Assembly (NCBI GenBank): GCA_948567375.1
Contig: OX419757.1
Coordinates: forward strand, 15,190,001 to 15,254,000
DNA: 64,000 nucleotides
Source: Lunularia cruciata
Lineage: Eukaryota > Streptophyta > Marchantiopsida > Lunulariales > Lunulariaceae
Reading direction: 5' to 3'
The notes beneath the pieces are model-generated. The model made no database searches and was not told the DNA's origin. It worked only from the letters and a program-made list of their open reading frames with translations. A program made the position numbers and the translations under genes. Numbering within the stretch: position 1 is the first letter of the stretch; each line of letters starts with the position of its first letter. Positions 11,797 through 23,440 of this stretch are shown one piece after another.

Positions 11797-12429
11797 CTTA
11801 ATTTCTCAAAATTTGTTCAACATCCCCTACATTCCTTGCACCAACTCCTGCAACTACGGATCCATGGTTCCTGTAACACTCAATTGCTATACCCTAAACT
11901 TCAATAGAGAGTTAATATGATCACTCAGGAGGGCGCACAAACTATTGGAACTACCATTGGGACCTCAGAAGCTACCACTCGTTGGTAATATTCCTCACCA
12001 AAATTCCTGACCACAAAATCCCTAACATCACTTTTGGTCTCCCTACATAATGAATTTCTACTTGAGTGTTAAAAGGGAAAGGATTTGGGACATTCAAATC
12101 CATCACAACAAAATGTAAATTGTCAAATCCCACTCTATCATAAATCACTACAGGCAAAATCACTGGGTTTGGCAAATTCATTACTATATCCATGAACTTT
12201 GCTCCAAAGTGAAAAACCAAAAACACTCTCACTTGCTCGCACTAAATGTACATAAACTTGATGTTGAATGGATTCAAGAATGGAAAGCAAGGCATTGGAT
12301 ATTGTCCTTCCGGAGCATCCATTCTATCCTAATCTACCAATTACACCAGAATATCTCTCCTCAAAATTACTCAGTCTCAGTAGCCCATGTTCTTCCAAGA
12401 GGGGTGATCCGCTCTCTTGGACAACACCT
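11797..12429 (-). other. Gypsy-1 untranslated leader
   Basis: Between the primer-binding site and gag I see no protein of known type. Short open frames on either strand (11972-12232, 12209-12436) look accidental. This is where packaging and dimerisation signals of the element RNA are expected; none can be shown by eye. Confidence 0.5.
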
Positions 12430-12441
12430 GCTCTGATACCA
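12430..12441 (-). promoter_or_regulatory. Gypsy-1 primer-binding site (tRNA-iMet)
   Basis: The minus strand reads TGGTATCAGAGC one base after the 5' LTR, the complement of the 3' end of plant initiator methionine tRNA and the usual minus-strand primer site of this class. Confidence 0.92.
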
Positions 12442-12442
12442 T

Positions 12443-13205
12443 TGTAATACTCCAAGGATAGGAGACCTGAAGAGAAACACATCCTGAGAACACACCCTTT
12501 CACACTCAAACTCTGATGCCACAAAGGAGCACCTTCTCTTTATTATATAGGCAAAGTAGATCTCCTCCAATGAAGCTCCACCATAGGATTAGGTACATAT
12601 ATAGGTGACATGTCAGCAAGCTCCACCCTTGGATTACTTACTTGGATGGGTGATATGTTGGTCTTGGTCCTATCTGGTTGGTCAAACAAGCTTTGACCAG
12701 AGGGAACCTTTTAGGGAATCTTCATGTAGGAATCTCAGAATCACATGGGTGAGGTACCATTGGAAAGATCTCGACGAGACAAAGCAAGGGGGAGGGAAGG
12801 CCAGCCTTTCTCCAGTTGGGGAGGAGGGGGGAGGAATATGCACATTTTTGAGGCCTAATTCATGCGTTTAGGTCTCCAAAATTGCCTTCAAAGATTTCAG
12901 GCATATTTTGGTTCCAACTCTATTAATAGAAGTCCCCTTTTGGTGATACCTCTTTTTGATCTATTAAGTCCATCCTGTGTAACATCCTTCCAGATGTTAC
13001 TAACCCAATTCTCACCTTCAAATCATATGTCTAGCTATTGGTTCTAAGGTTTTCAAATCTATTTTGGTTTTCTACCCTATTAGTAGAAGTACCCTTTTGG
13101 TGATACTTCTATCTGATCTATTTTGACCATCATGTATAAAATCATTCCAAATGTTAGCAAACCGAATTTCACATCTAGATCATATGGCTAGGTCTTGGTA
13201 TTACA
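12443..13205 (-). repeat. Gypsy-1 5' LTR (763 bp)
   Basis: Starts TGTAATACTCC, ends GGTATTACA and matches 6550-7344. On the minus strand it supplies the promoter; a CTATATAATA box lies at about 12541-12550. Confidence 0.93.
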
Positions 13206-13210
13206 CATAG
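13206..13210. repeat. Gypsy-1 target-site duplication, right (CATAG)
   Basis: Exact copy of 6545-6549. Joining the flanks with one CATAG removed restores the Helitron helicase reading. Confidence 0.92.
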
Positions 13211-13641
13211 GTCACCACAAAAGAGAACAAGCTTGCCTCCAAAGGGAACATCACATTTGCCAATAGGTGCAAGGTCTTAGAAAAGAAAATTAACAATAGT
13301 CAAGATGTTGGATGAGATCATGGAAGCCTCATCTATGATGATGAGTGATGTAAAGTGAAGCTTTGAGCATTGGCAAATTTTCCATTCATATCTACAACCA
13401 ATTTGCTTGTAAAACTAATGGGTATCTTGAAGGTATTGTGAAGATTTTTTCCACCATCTACCAAACTCACCACAATGCTTGTGAAAGTTGTTTGCAAAGT
13501 TACATGGTTCGTGGTTTTGACTTTAGCAAGGAGGATGCATTGGGTAAAAACCTTGCCATAGCTAGCAAGCGCATCAAGGTAGAATTTTTTTGGAGTTAGC
13601 ATATCATCATCTAGAGTTGCAAGTACAAAATCAATCAACAA
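13211..13641 (-). pseudogene. Helitron A helicase, N-terminal part
   Basis: The 102-residue frame 13333-13641 matches the start of the Helitron PIF1 helicase: FYLDALASYGK in the place of the Walker A loop (degraded), an alanine/threonine-rich strand, then GGKNLHNTFKIPIS, the family's GGRTAHSRFKIP-like motif. After a frame change toward 13211 come the IIDEAS-like region and GGKLVLFCGD. The gypsy-1 insertion interrupts it here. The Walker lysine context is altered, so ATPase activity would be lost. Confidence 0.82.
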
Positions 13642-16123
13642 CCATTACTCCTCATTTGCCATGCCATAAAGTTCAAGCAATATATGTTCTTACTCCAAAA
13701 GGTCAAGCATATTAGTGCTAGCAATACTAATGTGAGGTTCTAGAAGTTGAAGGTCCTTACAATACGTGTAATGTGTGAGGAAAATCTTGTTGATCTCAAT
13801 AAAAGGATGGTTTTCTTCATCAGCAATTAACATGTTATCAAGAAGGAAATCCTCAATGATAGCACTTGAAAATTCTTACCAAATTGTGTTAGCTTTTTTG
13901 AGTGCATATAGTGCACAATTGATGGTAAAAAATTTACAAATTTTGATATGCAAATTGACACCATACCTCTTCTCAAAGAGTCTCCCAATGCTCTTCAATT
14001 GAGGAGACAATTTTCCAAGCAACTATAGTGGCTTGGAATGTAGACTAAGTCATTCCTTCTATTGTCTTGAGGTCTAATAAACTTATGGCATCATAAAATG
14101 AAGGAGTAAAAGTTGAAGATGAGAGTGCTCAATATTCTTGGGATTGCTAAGATAGATGAGACATAGTTTTTACACTTCCTTGCTTGCATAGCTCCCAATG
14201 CTTGCCTTTCTAAGTGTAATATTGTGGTATCTTTTTGTACAAGAAGTACTAAGCTACTTCATTGAATGTGTTACGTCAAACCACATCAAAAGCTTGGAGT
14301 TTGGGTGAACCACAACCACTACCCCTTCTCCTAGATAGACCCAAATTATCTATTTGGCTTCAAGATGCCAATCCAACAAGATTACAATGTGTGAGTTGTG
14401 ATCCATCTGAAAAGAGGTAAGCCACCATACAACCTCAATAGATTCTACCCATCATGCATTTGGAAAGTTTTTAATCTTACGATAATCCAATATGGGATCC
14501 AACTTACCAAACATCTTGATATTGCACTTATCTTCACCTTTCATGACATACTTATTTATGCCTTTCATAATAATGCAAACCTCAACATTGATATGTGCAT
14601 TGTACTTGAGGAAGAAGTAGCAATTTTGTGAGACCACAAACCAATTCTTAGCATTGGAATGCCTAACTTATACCAAGTTTCTAGTGTTATGATGATAGTA
14701 AATGGGATAGCCATCCATGTTTTCTTTGGTGAAGGGCTCAAAATGCTTAGGGAACTTCTTTGCACAAATAGTGTTGCCTTCTTTATGCTTGTAAGTCATG
14801 CACTATGAGTTGGAGTTGAATGCTCCCATGGGTTGTGAATCATATGGCGCTATAGGCTCATGGGTTGTGAATCATATGGCACTATAGGCTTATAGAGCAC
14901 AAGTTCTAAAGTTCAGTCTAGAATCTTTGCCAAAATGACCTTGTCAATGAGCTTGCAATTGTTTAGCTTTGACTCATGCCCAAGTGTGATTAGCATGTAA
15001 TAGTGAAAGAGCACACACTTTTGAAATTCAATCTTGTAAATTATGGTAGTGACCTGGCCAAAAAAAATTTCACATACAATATCATTCATTAGAGCAGAGA
15101 ACTTGGCATTGAAAATTTTAGCCACCAAATCAGGCCACAATACAAGTATTTATCTTGATCCAAGATTAGATGTGATTTTTCTCTAGTTTGGGTTGCAAGT
15201 AAATGTAATGAACAAGTCTGTCTCCTTAAAGGATTGGATAATGGCCATAACATCTTGATACTTGGTGTGCATGTTCTTGGGGATTCCTTTATGACAATCT
15301 TACTACCATTTTGGTTGTTCACCTTGTCATGGTTATGGACGTATTTAATGATATTTTTATAGGCATTATCACAAAGATCATCTTGGTGAAGTGTTAATAT
15401 TGACTCCTTTCCACCTCAACATAAAGGAAGTTATACCATTTCACACGAGAGAGAAAGCTTACCAACAAAGTGAATGACACTAAAGCAAAGAAAAATGGCC
15501 ATGCAATAGGCAATGTACTATTTTGATGCTAAATTATTTCAGATCTTTGTTGCATGGGAAGGGTTTTTTTCATGTTTAAGATCTACCTTGTGTCACCAAG
15601 AAGGAATAGCAAAGGATAGGTCAATGGGTCTAGGGCTGGATGCAAGTTATCAATGCTTTAAATTCCATGTCCATGAAAATAAACAATGAAGTCAAATTCC
15701 TCTTTCTTGTGACATGAGTTAACAGTAAAGATAACAACAATGTCAATAGTGGTGGCATCATTATATTGATGCTTATCCTAGCATAGGTCAGTGTAGATGA
15801 GCATGCAAACCTCTTTATGGCTCAAAGTGTAAAATAAGCATATTTCCTCAACTACAAGCTTGTAAGACTTGACATAAGGGTAAAATTTGAGGACATGGTC
15901 TATAAGCTCTACAATGACTTGAGAGTCACATGAGGAGTTTTCAACTCATCTCATTCTAGTCTTGTTGGCATGATCAATGTCATAAAATAAAACTTGAGCA
16001 TAGGAAGGAATGGTTCCAAGATCCTATTCTAATGTTCCAATTCCATAACATATTTGACCATGAATCTTGGAATAATATAGCCATTGGCCAATGTCTTTTT
16101 GGTCTTAATGTTTGCCTTGGAGT
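13642..16123 (-). pseudogene. Helitron A Rep region and Rep-helicase linker
   Basis: Rep nicks and joins DNA in rolling-circle transposition. On the minus strand, with many frame changes, I see YVKSYKLVVEE near 15870, PLTYPLLFLLGDT near 15590, KYQDVMAIIQSFKETDL with FITFTCNPN near 15180-15270, then RPDLVA-like and YKIEFQKCVLFHYYMLIT (14913-15140). That last block is the place of the HUH histidines, of which only one remains. YNAHINVEV (near 14590), KGEDKC and KMFGKLDPILDYRKIKNF (14452-14560) follow. Between 13642 and 14400 only scattered fragments remain. Many stops make it a clear relic. Confidence 0.78.
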
Positions 16124-16880
16124 TCACCATAGCAACGTCCAAATTGAATTGGTGGATGTTGTCTTTGAAGTTGGTTGGCTTGAAATTGTCACTAAAAAAT
16201 TAGTCATGGAGTAGTGTAGTGATCTTGTAAGGAGGGAGGACAACCTTTTCCTTTTGGCAGCAAGAAGGAAAGCCAAGGTCAACTCTTGTGTTCTCAAAAG
16301 CAGAGTGTAGAGCTCCACAATAGGTGCATTATGTATCCATTGTTCCAACTAAATTATCCTCCACTAGGCTGTCCTAGAGAGTAAGTGGTAGTGGATCATT
16401 TTGGAGTTGTTTCAGAATATTGACTTCAATTTGAAAGCTATTTCTATTGGTTATGTGAGCATGTTGTGCAGTCACATTGAGTTGCCATCAAAGAGGCATG
16501 TTGTTGAAAGTTGGAAGTGAAATCTTAAGAATATGCTATGGAAGTCTAAAACTTAAGCAACCCAAAATGAGGTGCATGCCTTGGGTAAGGTTTTGTGAAA
16601 TGTACCAATAGCGGTGTAGAATTTGCTATCATGGAGTTTGGTTTCCAATGTCTAAAACTTAAGCAATCCAAAATGAGGTTCACGTCTTAGATAAGTTTTT
16701 GTAAAATGTACCAATAGCGGTGTAGAATCTGCTATCATGGAGTTTGGTTTCCAACTACCAAAAGACAAGAATCCTTGTTGAATAAACTTGGGTATATTTG
16801 GATATAACTGCTGATTTGGTCCAATTACTTCTTTACACTCAGTATTCCAAATAGAATGTTTGAAAAGCATTGGAATAGCC
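16124..16880 (-). other. Probable N-terminal Helitron coding sequence with a tandem duplication
   Basis: This lies upstream of the recognisable Rep part. Two minus-strand frames (16124-16348 and 16652-16882) look protein-like but I cannot match them to a domain. The first overlaps a region where the Helitron N-terminal zinc-binding segment would fall. A 106-bp tandem duplication sits inside (16544-16755). Assignment to the Helitron rests on position. Confidence 0.4.
16544..16755. repeat. 106-bp tandem duplication, two units
   Basis: Units 16544-16649 and about 16650-16755 both run from GTCTAAAACTTAAGCAA to GAGTTTGGTTTCCAA and differ at roughly ten positions. A local duplication inside the degraded Helitron. 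Confidence 0.88.
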
Positions 16881-17675
16881 ATAATTCATAGATTTATTAT
16901 ACTTGCAATATAATCAAAGAATTTAAAAATTATGATACATGTCACATGAAAATGAAAGCAACTTTGAAATTTTGTAAATCCTAACAATCTTAAACTCCTT
17001 CCTAACTATAAGAATTGCCAAATGTGTTCTTCTTCTACTTCTTAAAAGAAACTTGAAATCTTGATCTTCATGTTGAATTAACACAATCAAGTAACTTAAA
17101 CCTCAAAACCTTCTCTCAATTCCTTAATTTGCAATCCACTCTCTCTATCTTCAATCTCCTTTCTATCCAATGGACTCTATCTCAATCTATACTCCAATCC
17201 AAGAATCCTGATCACCATAACTCAAAACTTCCCAATATCTTTAATCTTAGACAATCTGATCACCATAACCAAAACCTACTCCACTATGAATTCTCATAGT
17301 ACTTCAACAATTGTAGTGTCAAATTCCTTTTGTAGTAGCTATATTGCTCAAAATCGGCTTGTTGCTTGAGATGCGCTCAAAGAGAAAAATAATGAACCAC
17401 CACCAACAACAACTCCATCCTTCCAAAAAGAACTCTTATTGCAAGCCATGCCACACCTTTAAATACCAAGAACTAATACAAGTGGACAAGTAGAAGCCAA
17501 GTGACATGCAAGAAGGCATGTAGATACCAAGTGACAAGCTACATGAAAACCAAGCACGGGAAACCAACCAAATGGGAAGCCGAGGGAACCAAAGTGAAAG
17601 AAACCCATAGTATGGGAAACAATAAAATTTAAATAGTTATAACTTTCTTTGAAGACCTCTATTTGCAATGATTTT
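16881..17675. other. AT-rich stretch, no gene seen
   Basis: No coding pattern recognised. It contains a short local repeat (CTGATCACCATAAC, near 17207 and 17258) and a TTTAAATACC TATA-like site near 17458. The part after 17480 has repeated ACCAAGTGACA blocks. It may include the undetected 5' end of Helitron A or part of an unrecognised LTR. Confidence 0.4.
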
Positions 17676-17889
17676 TGTAATAATATGGAGTTTATAGACA
17701 AGTTAGTCAAAACTAATGAAGTAGAAAATAGGCTAAATTAGCCAAGAATTATAAGAATATTCTAAAAGCATCTAGGAAGCTACTTAGTACCTTCCAAGTA
17801 TTGAGTAATATGAATACCAAGTGGTGACTTCTAAGAGGAAGCTTCTTGGGAAGCTTCCCGACTAGCTTAGCTTGCATTCCAAGTTGGTG
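17676..17889 (+). repeat. Inverted partial LTR of the gypsy-2 family
   Basis: Begins TGTAATAATATGGAG and is the reverse complement of the last ~210 bp of the gypsy-2 LTR (compare 26905-27115), with GCCAAGAATTATAAGAATATTCT and AAGCATCTAGGAA blocks shared. It lies head to head with the LTR beginning at 17891, which makes a local inverted repeat. Confidence 0.75.
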
Positions 17890-17890
17890 G

Positions 17891-18303
17891 TGTAAAAGGC
17901 CAAGGAGAGAAATAAGAGAATGGAAGATTGGAGTGAAGATCACATTGAGAAGCTTTTTAGGAAGCTTCCTAAAAGCCACCTTCTTTGAGTGCAAGCCAAG
18001 TTAATCGAGAAGCTTCCTTCTAAAAGCCATCTACTTGGCATGCAAGCTAAGCTATTTGGGAAGCTTCCCAATAAACTTCCTTCTAGAAACTATCTACATG
18101 GCATGCATGCTAAGCTAGCCAAGAAGCTTCCTAAAAAGCTTCATCATAGAAGTTGCCACTTGGCATGCATGTTGCCCAATACTTTGAAGGTACCAAGTAG
18201 CTACTTAGATGTTTCTAGAACATTCTTATAATTCTTGGCTAATTTGGCCTATTTGCTTCTTTTTAGTCTTGACTAATTCATCTGTAGACTCCATATCATT
18301 ATA
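17891..18303 (-). repeat. Gypsy-2 3' LTR
   Basis: Starts TGTAAAAGGCCAAGGAGAG and ends near CATATCATTATA by alignment with 26621-27115. It is shorter because the part after GATCACATTG is missing. It contains tandem units of about 65 bp built on AAGCTTCC and GGCATGCA(A/T)GCTAAGCTA. Confidence 0.8.
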
Positions 18304-18368
18304 TATTCTCCAACTGCTAGTTTGTGACATCCTCATATCATGGAAGCTTCAAACTCTTGGATAGCCAT

Positions 18369-19590
18369 TTATACATTTTGGAGATGTGAAAGAAGTTCCC
18401 AAGTGGCATCAAGAATGGGATACTCTTTCCAAAGGACTTTGTATTCAATATGTTGTTTGTGGTCATGTTGAATGTGGTGATGTGCAAGGATACAATCAAC
18501 TTTACACTCCTCATGATCATTGATAGGGATGCAAAGAGGAGGAGGTTGGACATGAGAGTAAAAGGAATATGGATTAGAAACAAAGAGTTTCAACTTGGAA
18601 ACATGAAAGACAAGGGTAGATTTGTATATGATAAGGCAAGGCAAGTAGATAAACAAGTGGAGAAATGATTTGGGTGACATCAAATGGACCTATCTAATTA
18701 AAAGGCAAGTTTACAAACTTGGTTATCAAGTGGGAGGGTAGGTTATTAGAAGAAAGCACGACCTTATCACCAAGTTGAAAGGTGAGATCATGATGATGTT
18801 GGTACGCATATTTTTTCTGACTATTTTGAGCAACAAGGAGATCAGATTTGGCTTGTTGTAATGATTGGGATATTGTGGTCAAGAAGGTGGAAGTATGAGG
18901 ACATGAGATGGAGGAGGAGCAAGAAGGGAATCTGGAACAAGTGGGTCTTGGCTAAAATTAAAGAAGCAAGTAGGAAGTGGGATGCTTGCCTATTTGGAAT
19001 TATTGTAGGCAAACTCAATAGCTACAAGTCATTCATCTTAGTTGGTATGGTGAGCATTGATAAAGGCATTAATTATATCCTCCAAGGTATGACTTTCTCG
19101 TTTGGTTTGTCCATATTTTGAGAATGATAAGTTGTGGACAAAGCAAGCTTAGTGCCAAGTATTTGGAAGAGTGCTTGCCAAAAAATTGTGGTGAATCAAG
19201 GATCACAGTTAGAGATGAGTACATAGAGCATCCCATGATGCTTGAAGATATTGTTGAAGTAGATCTGGGCCAATGTTGGAGCATCCATTGTATCAAAGGT
19301 TGGTGCCAAATGGATTTGCTTACTAAGCTTATCCACAAACACCACAAGTGTTGTGTGACCTTGTTTTGTCTTGGGCAAGGAAGTGATGAGATCTTAGCTC
19401 ACATGTTTCCATTGAGAAAATGGTATAGGAAGTGGTTGAAGGAGGTCACTTGCTTTTTGGTTCTTGATCTTGTTGCATTGGCAACTCTCACAAGATTGGA
19501 CAAATTCTCAAAAATCACATGCCATGTTAAGCCACCACCATTGGCATTGTAGGGTACCCAAGGTCTTGTCCACACCCAAGGGACCAACAA
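18369..19590 (-). pseudogene. Gypsy-2 integrase and chromodomain relic
   Basis: The chromodomain is read as EYKVLWKEYPILDATWE in 18369-18683. The integrase C-terminal block LGDKVVLSSNNL lies in 18694-18882, and part of the core, TTLVVFVDKLSKQIHLAPT with YFNNIFKHHGM, in 19196-19378. The following LISNCDP stands where the second catalytic Asp (SDRDP-like) belongs. Frames change several times and the E of the triad lies in a broken part. The order matches gypsy-1. Confidence 0.82.
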
Positions 19591-19899
19591 TTGTTAGATC
19601 ATGGGCTTCTTGAAGGTGTACAAGTCATAGATCACCTTTGGCTAGAACATAAATCCGGTTCTCATAAAATAAAAGTCCTTCTTTGAAGGAGAAGGTGTTG
19701 TTTTCCTTATTACATGCTTCAAGATGAGCTTATACCATCTGAAAGAAGGAGTCTTGTTGTACAGCGGTCCTAAATTTGATTTGGACTTTTGAGTCAATTG
19801 ATATGATTGTAATTATTGTTGTGATGAGAGGAAAAGTCTTCAAATCAAGTCATCATGATAGGACTTTAGGGATGACATGGAACCTATTGGTTTGTAGTC

Positions 19900-21253
19900 A
19901 AGTTTGACATCAAATAACTATAGTTTTTCCTCCTATCAATGATGCTTACTCTTCATGTTCTCCAAATCTAATGTCTACAACAAGGATTTGTGATTGGTTT
20001 GCATGATCACTTTGTTTCTCTAAGAGATAATGTCTCCATACCTTGGTGGCATATAACATTGATAGTTGTTCTTGATCTCAAGTAGAGTAATTTCTTTCTG
20101 TGGTATTTAGTTGACAAAGCAAAGGCAATGGGATGTAACCCATCTGGAAATTCCTATTGCAACACAATTCCAATAGTAAAGTTAGAAGCATCCAAGTCAA
20201 CCACACAAGGTAGTTGAGGATCTTATGATTGAAGAATAGGTCTTGAAGACACCATATGTTTCAACTTTTGGAATACTTCTTTGTGCTTGGTGGTCCACCA
20301 AAAGCTTGAGGTCTTCCCCAAGAGGTTGGTCAATGGTATGGCAACATGAGTATAGTAGTGGATAAATCATCAATAAAAATTTCCAATCCATTTAATACTT
20401 GCACTTCTATGGGATCTTTTAGAGTAAGCCAATCAATAATGGCCTTGATTTTCTCTTCTTCTATCTTGATCTCCTTTAATGAGATCTTATGATCCAAGAA
20501 GGTAGCTTTCTTCTACCAAAAGGTATATTTTGACTTCTTGCATGTGATTTGCATGTTTTGCCTTTGTCTTGCTAAAAATTCAAATATCATCCAAGAACAC
20601 CACCATGTACCAATTCAAAAGCCCATCCAACATTCGATGCATTTGATCCATGAAGACTATTAGAGCATTAGTGAGCCCAAAAGGTAGAACTCTCCATTCA
20701 CAATATCCATACCTTGTGTGAAAGGTAGTCTTTTTCATATCCTCTCTATGAATGAGAATTTTGCAATAGCTGCTTAGGAGATCTAACTTGGGGAACTATT
20801 GCACTCCACTCAATTGATCAAGCAAGGTATCAATTAGAAGTAAGGGATATGCAGTTTTCACTATTTTTTATTGAGGCCATAATAATCAATACAAAAGCAA
20901 AGTACTCCATCCTTCTTTGGAACAAGTAGTAATGGTGCTCCCCAAGGAGATGTACTATGTCATATGAAATCGTTCTCCAACAACTCAATCAGTGTTGTTT
21001 GAAGCTCATTAAACTCTTTTGGTGAGAGCCAATAGATTGGTCTACTCATTAGAGTACTTCTTGGAAATAACTCAATCTTGAAGGGCATATCACTATTGAA
21101 GGGTAATCCCTTTGGCAAATCATCTAGAATATCATATACAAATTCCTGAAATATTTGATCAAAAATTACTTGATGAGGCTTTTGGCCCTCATCCAATTTT
21201 CCATGCACAAGTGGCTTGATCCACACTGCAAAAATAGGTTTATCTTCCTCCAA
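19900..21253 (-). pseudogene. Gypsy-2 reverse transcriptase and RNase H relic
   Basis: The RT N-terminus (20960-21253) shows DDLPKGLPFNSDMPFKIEL, SRPIYWLSPKEF and IELLENDFI. The catalytic YMVVFLDDI is readable near 20585-20615 on the minus strand. RNase H fragments follow to about 19900. Frame changes and stops separate the pieces. Confidence 0.82.
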
Positions 21254-21380
21254 ATGCTTACTCTATGGTTGCTTTATTGAAAAGCTTCCCATCTTGAGAT
21301 TGACTATTCTTAGGTGTTTTACTCAAAAGTGCCAAAAAACTTAATTGATAATTCTTACCTCGGTGTTATACTTGAATTTG

Positions 21381-21662
21381 TCATTGGGTCCAATTAAATT
21401 GAATCTTATGAAATTCAAGCCAAGGCCAACCTAAAATGACATCATAGTATAGAGGTGCCATTATAAACCTTATATACTCCAAATACTCTTTCCTAATCTT
21501 GAATGTAATAGGATGTGAGGTATGGAATGAAAAACCTTTCCTACCATCTGCCATCATCAATCCACTTTCAATTACGAGCTTGATAGAAATATATAATTCT
21601 TTTGCTAATTGCATGGATATGCAATTTTGAACTTCCATAAACAACCAAAATCTTACAACCAT
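21381..21662 (-). pseudogene. Gypsy-2 aspartic protease relic
   Basis: A 93-residue frame with the second half of a retropepsin: CISMQLAKEL, GLMMADGRKGF and LYYDVILGWPWLEFHKIQF, the ILG.WL block typical of Ty3/gypsy proteases. The catalytic DSG position falls in the preceding, degraded stretch near 21650. It cleaved the polyprotein when active. Confidence 0.75.
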
Positions 21663-21763
21663 GATTTGATATCATACCTTGCAAGTGAAGTAAACATGCA
21701 TAGGTTGAGCCTTCAATCCCATTTAAACTAATCAAGTTCCTAATATATGGTTTGAGTCTCCTA

Positions 21764-22641
21764 CTAGGATTCTTCATTTCTTTGATCATCATGCTCCACA
21801 AACACCATTTGGGTGATTTTGTTTGGGTCATCCATTCTTGAGTGCAATGCGATGCACATTTTGACAACAATAAAAGCACCAATCATTTTTTTGCAACCTT
21901 TCTCTATTTGTAGGGCCAAGTGTTTATTTTGAGTGGCATCAATCTCAATTGGCGTTGGCTCCTCCACCCATGTGTAGTGTGTGGGCAAGTTTTGTGAAGG
22001 TCAAGGTAAAGACCAAGTTGTCAAAACCTAGGAATCAAAGCGCTTAGCCAACTACATGGCTTCCTCCAAGTGTTTGGGCTCCCACACGGTCACTTCCAAT
22101 TTGGTGCATGATTTCAAGCTCCTTACAAATTGATCCAGAGCTTCACCTTCTAATATATATAAAATTTGCATTATGGTGTTCTAGAATTGAGTGATGTAGC
22201 TTCTTACAGACCTAATCTACTTCAATTCACCTACTTCATGTGGCATTTATAGCTTAGAATTGCCCAATTATTGCACTCTTGAATTTTTTCCATGTTGAGA
22301 TTAACACAACAAATTACCACTCAACTTGTTTCACTTAGAATCACCACCATAATTTTGCCACTCCATCCAATTGGCTTGAAGCTAGGAAAATTTATCTCCA
22401 TTCATCTTGAAGATTTGTAGCTTCAAAATATCATTCACAATCAAATACAAAATTCTCCATTATGCCCAAGAAATTCTTACCTTCAAATGCCTTGGGCTTC
22501 AAAAATCAGATTTGCTCTTCTCTTTCTCAAAATGGTGCTATCTCTACATGCTTTTGTCATTGATGATCTTGTTCTTCCAACAATCAAGTAAGGTAGTTGA
22601 TTTTTTGGTACATGGTAATGATAACTTTCAGCATTGCTGCC
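21764..22641 (-). pseudogene. Gypsy-2 gag relic
   Basis: Follows the protease on the minus strand. A partial zinc knuckle (CFYCCQNVH, last Cys not seen) is readable near 21855-21885, with gag-like fragments toward 22400. It is cut at 22641 by K copy 1; the leader resumes at 26346. Confidence 0.55.
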
Positions 22642-23313
22642 TGTGACAACCCGGCAAATATCACTTTTGCGGTAATCTGGTAAGTAAAGTTTGTTCTCGC
22701 AGAGATACTATCCCGAATTGGTCAAATACAAAGTCAAAAGTCACAATGGCAGTTCTTCTTGATGGCTTCTTTAATCTCTTAGGTAGAAACTACACCCAGA
22801 AGAGAGTAACAAGCTCACAATCTTGACAACTTGTCACAAATACGCACATATAATCACATCATAGTAAATTCTATCCAAACAACTCTTGATTGTGATGATT
22901 CAGATTCTCCCGAAGACGGCACTTCACTGCAAAGACCAATTTTGCCTCAGAATTGTGTTCCACCCCTCCACTGAAGGCACAACTTGCTCGATCAAAATTG
23001 CTTCACATCAACTTCGTGCTGCACTCACCAATGTAGAATACTAACAACACTACAATTCCTCTTAGACCTATCAAGGCATTGCTCCGATGCACTTCACTCA
23101 GGATCAAACACACAGAATGAAGATCAAGGTTGTAGATTTCAACATCCACAGACACATTGACTTGCTCTTTGGAATTCTTCACACACTCCCAAACACAAAC
23201 ACAAAATTGACAATCGGAATTAAGCTTAAGCGATGAGCACTAAGAATAGCACTTTGCTTTATCTATCTTTAGAAATATGAATACTGAATAATATCGTACT
23301 GCAAATGCTTCAC

Positions 23314-23320
23314 TTAAATA
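23314..23320 (-). promoter_or_regulatory. Conserved TATTTAA box of element K copy 1
   Basis: TATTTAA on the coding strand, 120 bp after the stop of the long frame and about 680 bp before the element end. The same box stands at the same distance in copies 2 and 3, and at the corresponding place in copy 4. Confidence 0.6.
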
Positions 23321-23440
23321 CTGAAGCAAACGACAGACTCGCCTACTTAGGCACCGCTTCCTAGCATCCTTTCCTACCTATAGATCCCAAGGGACAATCT
23401 ATCTCTTCATATCTGCCCTTTCCTATCTCAAAATTGACTT

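Larger units (their letters stand above)
6550..13205 (-). mobile_element. Gypsy-1: complete Ty3/gypsy chromovirus with both LTRs
   Basis: A 6,656-bp LTR retrotransposon read on the minus strand. It has TGTAATAC...GTATTACA ends on both LTRs, a 5-bp CATAG duplication, an initiator-Met tRNA primer site, a polypurine tract, and gag, protease, RT, RNaseH, integrase and chromodomain in Ty3/gypsy order. It lies within the helicase gene of Helitron A. The two LTRs share most of their sequence but carry several indels, so the insertion is not recent. All major genes hold stops or frameshifts, so it is not autonomous now. The chromodomain places it among the plant chromoviruses; I do not assign a clade. 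Confidence 0.93.
4242..16880 (-). mobile_element. Helitron A: decayed autonomous Helitron, interrupted by gypsy-1
   Basis: Rolling-circle transposon coding for a Rep/PIF1-type helicase on the minus strand. Recognisable parts in order (high to low coordinate) are the N-terminal region with PLTYPLLFLLGDT near 15590, the Rep core with YQDVMAIIQSF and FITFTCNP near 15190-15260, the degenerate HUH region in 14913-15140, NAHINVEV near 14580, the helicase N-terminus at 13333-13641 and the helicase C-terminus at 5634-6549. The 3' end is placed at 4242 because the minus strand there reads CTAG followed by T, as Helitrons end, preceded by a small TGGC-AAA-GCCA hairpin. The 5' end is not located; 16880 is the last position with sequence I link to it. 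Many stops and frameshifts show that it is dead. Confidence 0.8.
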
